6,863 bases of DNA. Origin: Methanomicrobiales archaeon. GTDB lineage: Archaea > Halobacteriota > Methanomicrobia > Methanomicrobiales > Methanospirillaceae. Made by a program: the position numbers and the translations under genes. The notes beneath the pieces are model-generated. The model was not told where the DNA came from. It saw only the letters and a program-made list of their open reading frames with translations, and made no database searches. Positions 5,073 through 6,863 of this stretch are shown here, piece by piece. Position 1 is the stretch's first letter; each line of letters begins with the position of its first letter. The stretch is taken from NCBI GenBank assembly GCA_013415575.1, contig JAAEES010000069.1, positions 1 to 6,863 on the forward strand, in the 5' to 3' direction.

Positions 5073-5987
5073 ATGAGAATCGTGGTGGCGCTGGGAGGAA
5101 ACGCCCTCCTGAAACGGGGAGAACCGATGACTGCGGATGTGCAGCGGGAGAATGTGCAGGCAGCGGCCCGGGCGCTGGCACCCCTGGCAACCGATCACCA
5201 GCTCGTGCTCTCGCACGGGAACGGGCCACAGGTCGGACTGCTCGCGCTCCAGGCCGCCTGTTACACGGCGGTCGAGCCCTATCCCCTGGACGTGCTCGAT
5301 GCCCAGACCGAGGGGATGATCGGGTACCTTATCGAGCAGGAACTGGGAAATCTCCTTCCCTTCGATGTCCCGTTCGCCACCATCCTCACCATGATTGAGG
5401 TGTATCCGGGAGACCCCGCTTTCACCAATCCCACAAAATTTGTCGGGCCGGTGTATACCCGGACCGATGCCGACCGGATTGCCAGGGAGAAGGGATGGAT
5501 CTTCAGGCAGGACGGTGATTCCTGGCGCCGGGTGGTACCCTCCCCGCGCCCGCAGCGAATCTTCGAGATCCGGCCCATCCGCTGGCTGCTCGAGCAGGGA
5601 ACGATGGTTATCTGCGCCGGTGGCGGGGGTATCCCGGTAATGTACCTCCCTGATCGTGACCGGACACTGACCGGCGTGGAAGCGGTCATCGACAAAGACT
5701 TTGCCAGTGCCCTCCTGGCAAAGGATATCGGTGCCGACCTCTTCGTGATGGCCACCGACGTGCAGGGCGTCTATCTCAATTGGGGAACATGCGATGCTCA
5801 TCTTATCAGGGAATCCACGCCCTCGGAACTGAAGAACTACCCGTTTCCGGCCGGTTCTATGGGCCCGAAGGTGGAGGCCGCCTGCCAGTTCGTGGAGGAG
5901 ACCGGGAAACGGGCAGCAATCGGAGCTCTCGCCGACATACAGGCTATCGTTGCCGGAGATGCGGGAACCCAGGTACGGGCAGTGTGA
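5073..5987 (+). CDS. arcC: Carbamate kinase
   Basis: This complete 304-residue enzyme belongs to the amino acid kinase fold and is close to the usual length of about 310. In the arginine deiminase pathway it catalyses carbamoyl phosphate + ADP to ATP + carbamate, in the cytoplasm. Landmarks in order: VALGGNAL (5-12) nucleotide/phosphate loop, LSHGNGPQVG (46-55), EGMIGYLIEQ (80-89), NPTKFVGPVY (119-128), RRVVPSPRP (152-160), VICAGGGGIPV (179-189), GVEAVIDKDFASALLA (201-216) with the catalytic lysine, ATDVQGVYLNWG (227-238), and FPAGSMGPKVEAA (258-270) near the C terminus. All look intact. The frame extends 24 codons upstream to another ATG (5001), but the family begins at MRIVVALGGN, and GGGAG (5061-5065) precedes this ATG at a good distance. 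The deiminase gene follows after 10 bp, so the two are almost surely co-transcribed. A role in making carbamoyl phosphate, proposed for some archaeal homologues, is a less likely alternative in this context. Confidence 0.95.
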   Translation: MRIVVALGGNALLKRGEPMTADVQRENVQAAARALAPLATDHQLVLSHGNGPQVGLLALQAACYTAVEPYPLDVLDAQTEGMIGYLIEQELGNLLPFDVPFATILTMIEVYPGDPAFTNPTKFVGPVYTRTDADRIAREKGWIFRQDGDSWRRVVPSPRPQRIFEIRPIRWLLEQGTMVICAGGGGIPVMYLPDRDRTLTGVEAVIDKDFASALLAKDIGADLFVMATDVQGVYLNWGTCDAHLIRESTPSELKNYPFPAGSMGPKVEAACQFVEETGKRAAIGALADIQAIVAGDAGTQVRAV

Positions 5988-5997
5988 GTGTGAAGGA

Positions 5998-6863
5998 ATG
6001 ACTGAATTGGGAGTATATTCGGAAGTGGGCAGGCTGCAGAAGGTTATGGTGCACCGCCCTGATCTTTCCCTGCGACGGCTTACCCCGGGCAACCACGATG
6101 ATTTCCTGTTTGATGATGTCCTGTGGGTTGATCGGGCGATTGAAGAGCATGACGCTTTTGTCCGGCTCATGAAAGACGAAGGAGTGAGGGTGTATTACCT
6201 GCAGGAACTGCTTGCCGAGGCACTGGCTGCAGACGAGGACACCCGGCGACGGTTGCTGGAGCAGGTGGTGAATGAAACGACCGTTGGTATTTCTGCCATG
6301 GATGCGGTACGGCTCTGCCTGATGGACATGGAGCCTGATCTTCTGGCACAACACCTTATCGGAGGACTGACGATTTCCGAGCTCGAATGCCTGTACATGG
6401 AGGGTATCTCCCGGTTCTCCCTCACTGCCGCCGCAGCCGGGCCGGATGCCTTCGTCCTTCCGCCACTCCCCAATACCCTCTTTACCCGGGACTCCTCCTG
6501 CTGGATCTTTTCCGGGGTGATCCTCAATCCGATGTTCTGGCCGGTACGGCGGCTTGAGGTGATGAATGTGGCCGCCATCTACCAGGGCCACCCGATGTTC
6601 CGGGATGCATCCTTCGAATACTGGTACCCGCCGCTCGGCGATGCGGGTACATTTGACCTCCAGGATTTCGGCCGGTCGTCCCTGGAAGGGGGTGATGTCA
6701 TGCCCATCGGGAACGGCACCGTTCTTATCGGCATGGGCGAACGGACCCAGGCACGGATGATCGAGGTAGTGGCACGGGCACTCTTTGCGAAGAATGCTGC
6801 CGAGCGGATCATCATCGCCCGGATGAGCCGTGACCGTGCACACATGCACCTTGACACCGTCTT
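5998..6863 (+). CDS. arcA: Arginine deiminase, 3' end beyond window
   Basis: The frame stays open from the ATG at 5998 to the right edge (288 full codons of about 415). The enzyme hydrolyses L-arginine to L-citrulline and ammonia. The start LGVYSEVGRLQKVMVHRP is the standard N terminus, followed by FLFDDVLWV (37-44), a helical insert (about 70-145), LPNTLFTRDSSCWI (157-170) with substrate-binding Asp165, LEGGDVMPIGNG (229-240) with Glu230 and Asp233, GMGERT (245-250), and MHLDTVF with His284 and Asp286. These match Asp166, Glu224, Asp227, His278 and Asp280 of the Pseudomonas aeruginosa enzyme as I remember it, and the wording between motifs is also closest to that bacterial type. The nucleophilic cysteine (Cys406 there) lies outside the window. 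It starts 10 bp after arcC; AAGGA abuts the ATG more closely than a normal Shine-Dalgarno, so coupled translation with arcC is possible. An ornithine carbamoyltransferase and an arginine/ornithine exchanger would be expected nearby. Confidence 0.95.
   Translation, partial: MTELGVYSEVGRLQKVMVHRPDLSLRRLTPGNHDDFLFDDVLWVDRAIEEHDAFVRLMKDEGVRVYYLQELLAEALAADEDTRRRLLEQVVNETTVGISAMDAVRLCLMDMEPDLLAQHLIGGLTISELECLYMEGISRFSLTAAAAGPDAFVLPPLPNTLFTRDSSCWIFSGVILNPMFWPVRRLEVMNVAAIYQGHPMFRDASFEYWYPPLGDAGTFDLQDFGRSSLEGGDVMPIGNGTVLIGMGERTQARMIEVVARALFAKNAAERIIIARMSRDRAHMHLDTV

Noticed and set aside
4836..6170. Long minus-strand open frame (444 codons) opposite arcC
   Set aside because: It lies antisense to a clearly coding carbamate kinase, has low-complexity composition rich in Ser, Arg, Gly and His, and shows no family motif. 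Open antisense frames are common in GC-rich genes.
5944..6849. Minus-strand open frame (301 codons) opposite arcA
   Set aside because: It is antisense to arginine deiminase, whose motifs are intact. The His/Pro-rich translation resembles no protein.

Overview
The window looks like chromosomal DNA of a methanogenic archaeon, most likely of the Methanomicrobiales (Methanoregula or a near relative). The grounds are moderate GC, archaeal TATA boxes (TTTATATA near 2267, CTTATATT on the minus strand near 4860), oligo-T stretches behind genes rather than bacterial hairpin terminators, and a gene set (META-domain lipoproteins, HdeD- and YjdF-type membrane proteins, an ArsR-type regulator) that I associate with that order. 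The genus is an inference and cannot be fixed from this window.

Layout. At the left edge is the tail of a META-domain protein (1-244, plus). It converges on a minus-strand block of decayed genes: the C-terminal remnant of a PLP-dependent Orn/Lys/Arg decarboxylase, broken by a frameshift (262-600), and a thioredoxin-type arsenate reductase, arsC, broken by an internal deletion and frameshift (614-1016). Diverging from arsC is an ArsR-family repressor (1152-1550), and the gap between them holds a perfect TTCAA-N6-TTGAA operator-like palindrome. Three plus-strand membrane proteins follow: a YjdF/DUF2238 protein (1592-2221), an HdeD/DUF308 protein (2317-2874) with a good TATA box, and a BASS-family transporter (2980-3873). 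A minus-strand lipoprotein with two META domains (3979-4839) comes next. The right end holds the start of an arginine-catabolic operon: carbamate kinase arcC (5073-5987) and, 10 bp downstream, arginine deiminase arcA (5998 to the edge, open at its 3' end).

How the parts fit. arcA converts arginine to citrulline and ammonia. arcC makes ATP from carbamoyl phosphate, which an ornithine carbamoyltransferase outside the window would supply. The left part is a former arsenic-response locus: the regulator and operator survive, but the arsC reading frame is destroyed. The adjoining decarboxylase tail shows that a second amino-acid-degrading gene was lost here.

I see no mobile element, CRISPR array, tRNA or rRNA, and no convincing new multi-gene system. 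The most notable points are two adjacent pseudogenes that escape simple ORF calling, the surviving ArsR operator, and a Pseudomonas-like arginine deiminase gene in an apparent methanogen.
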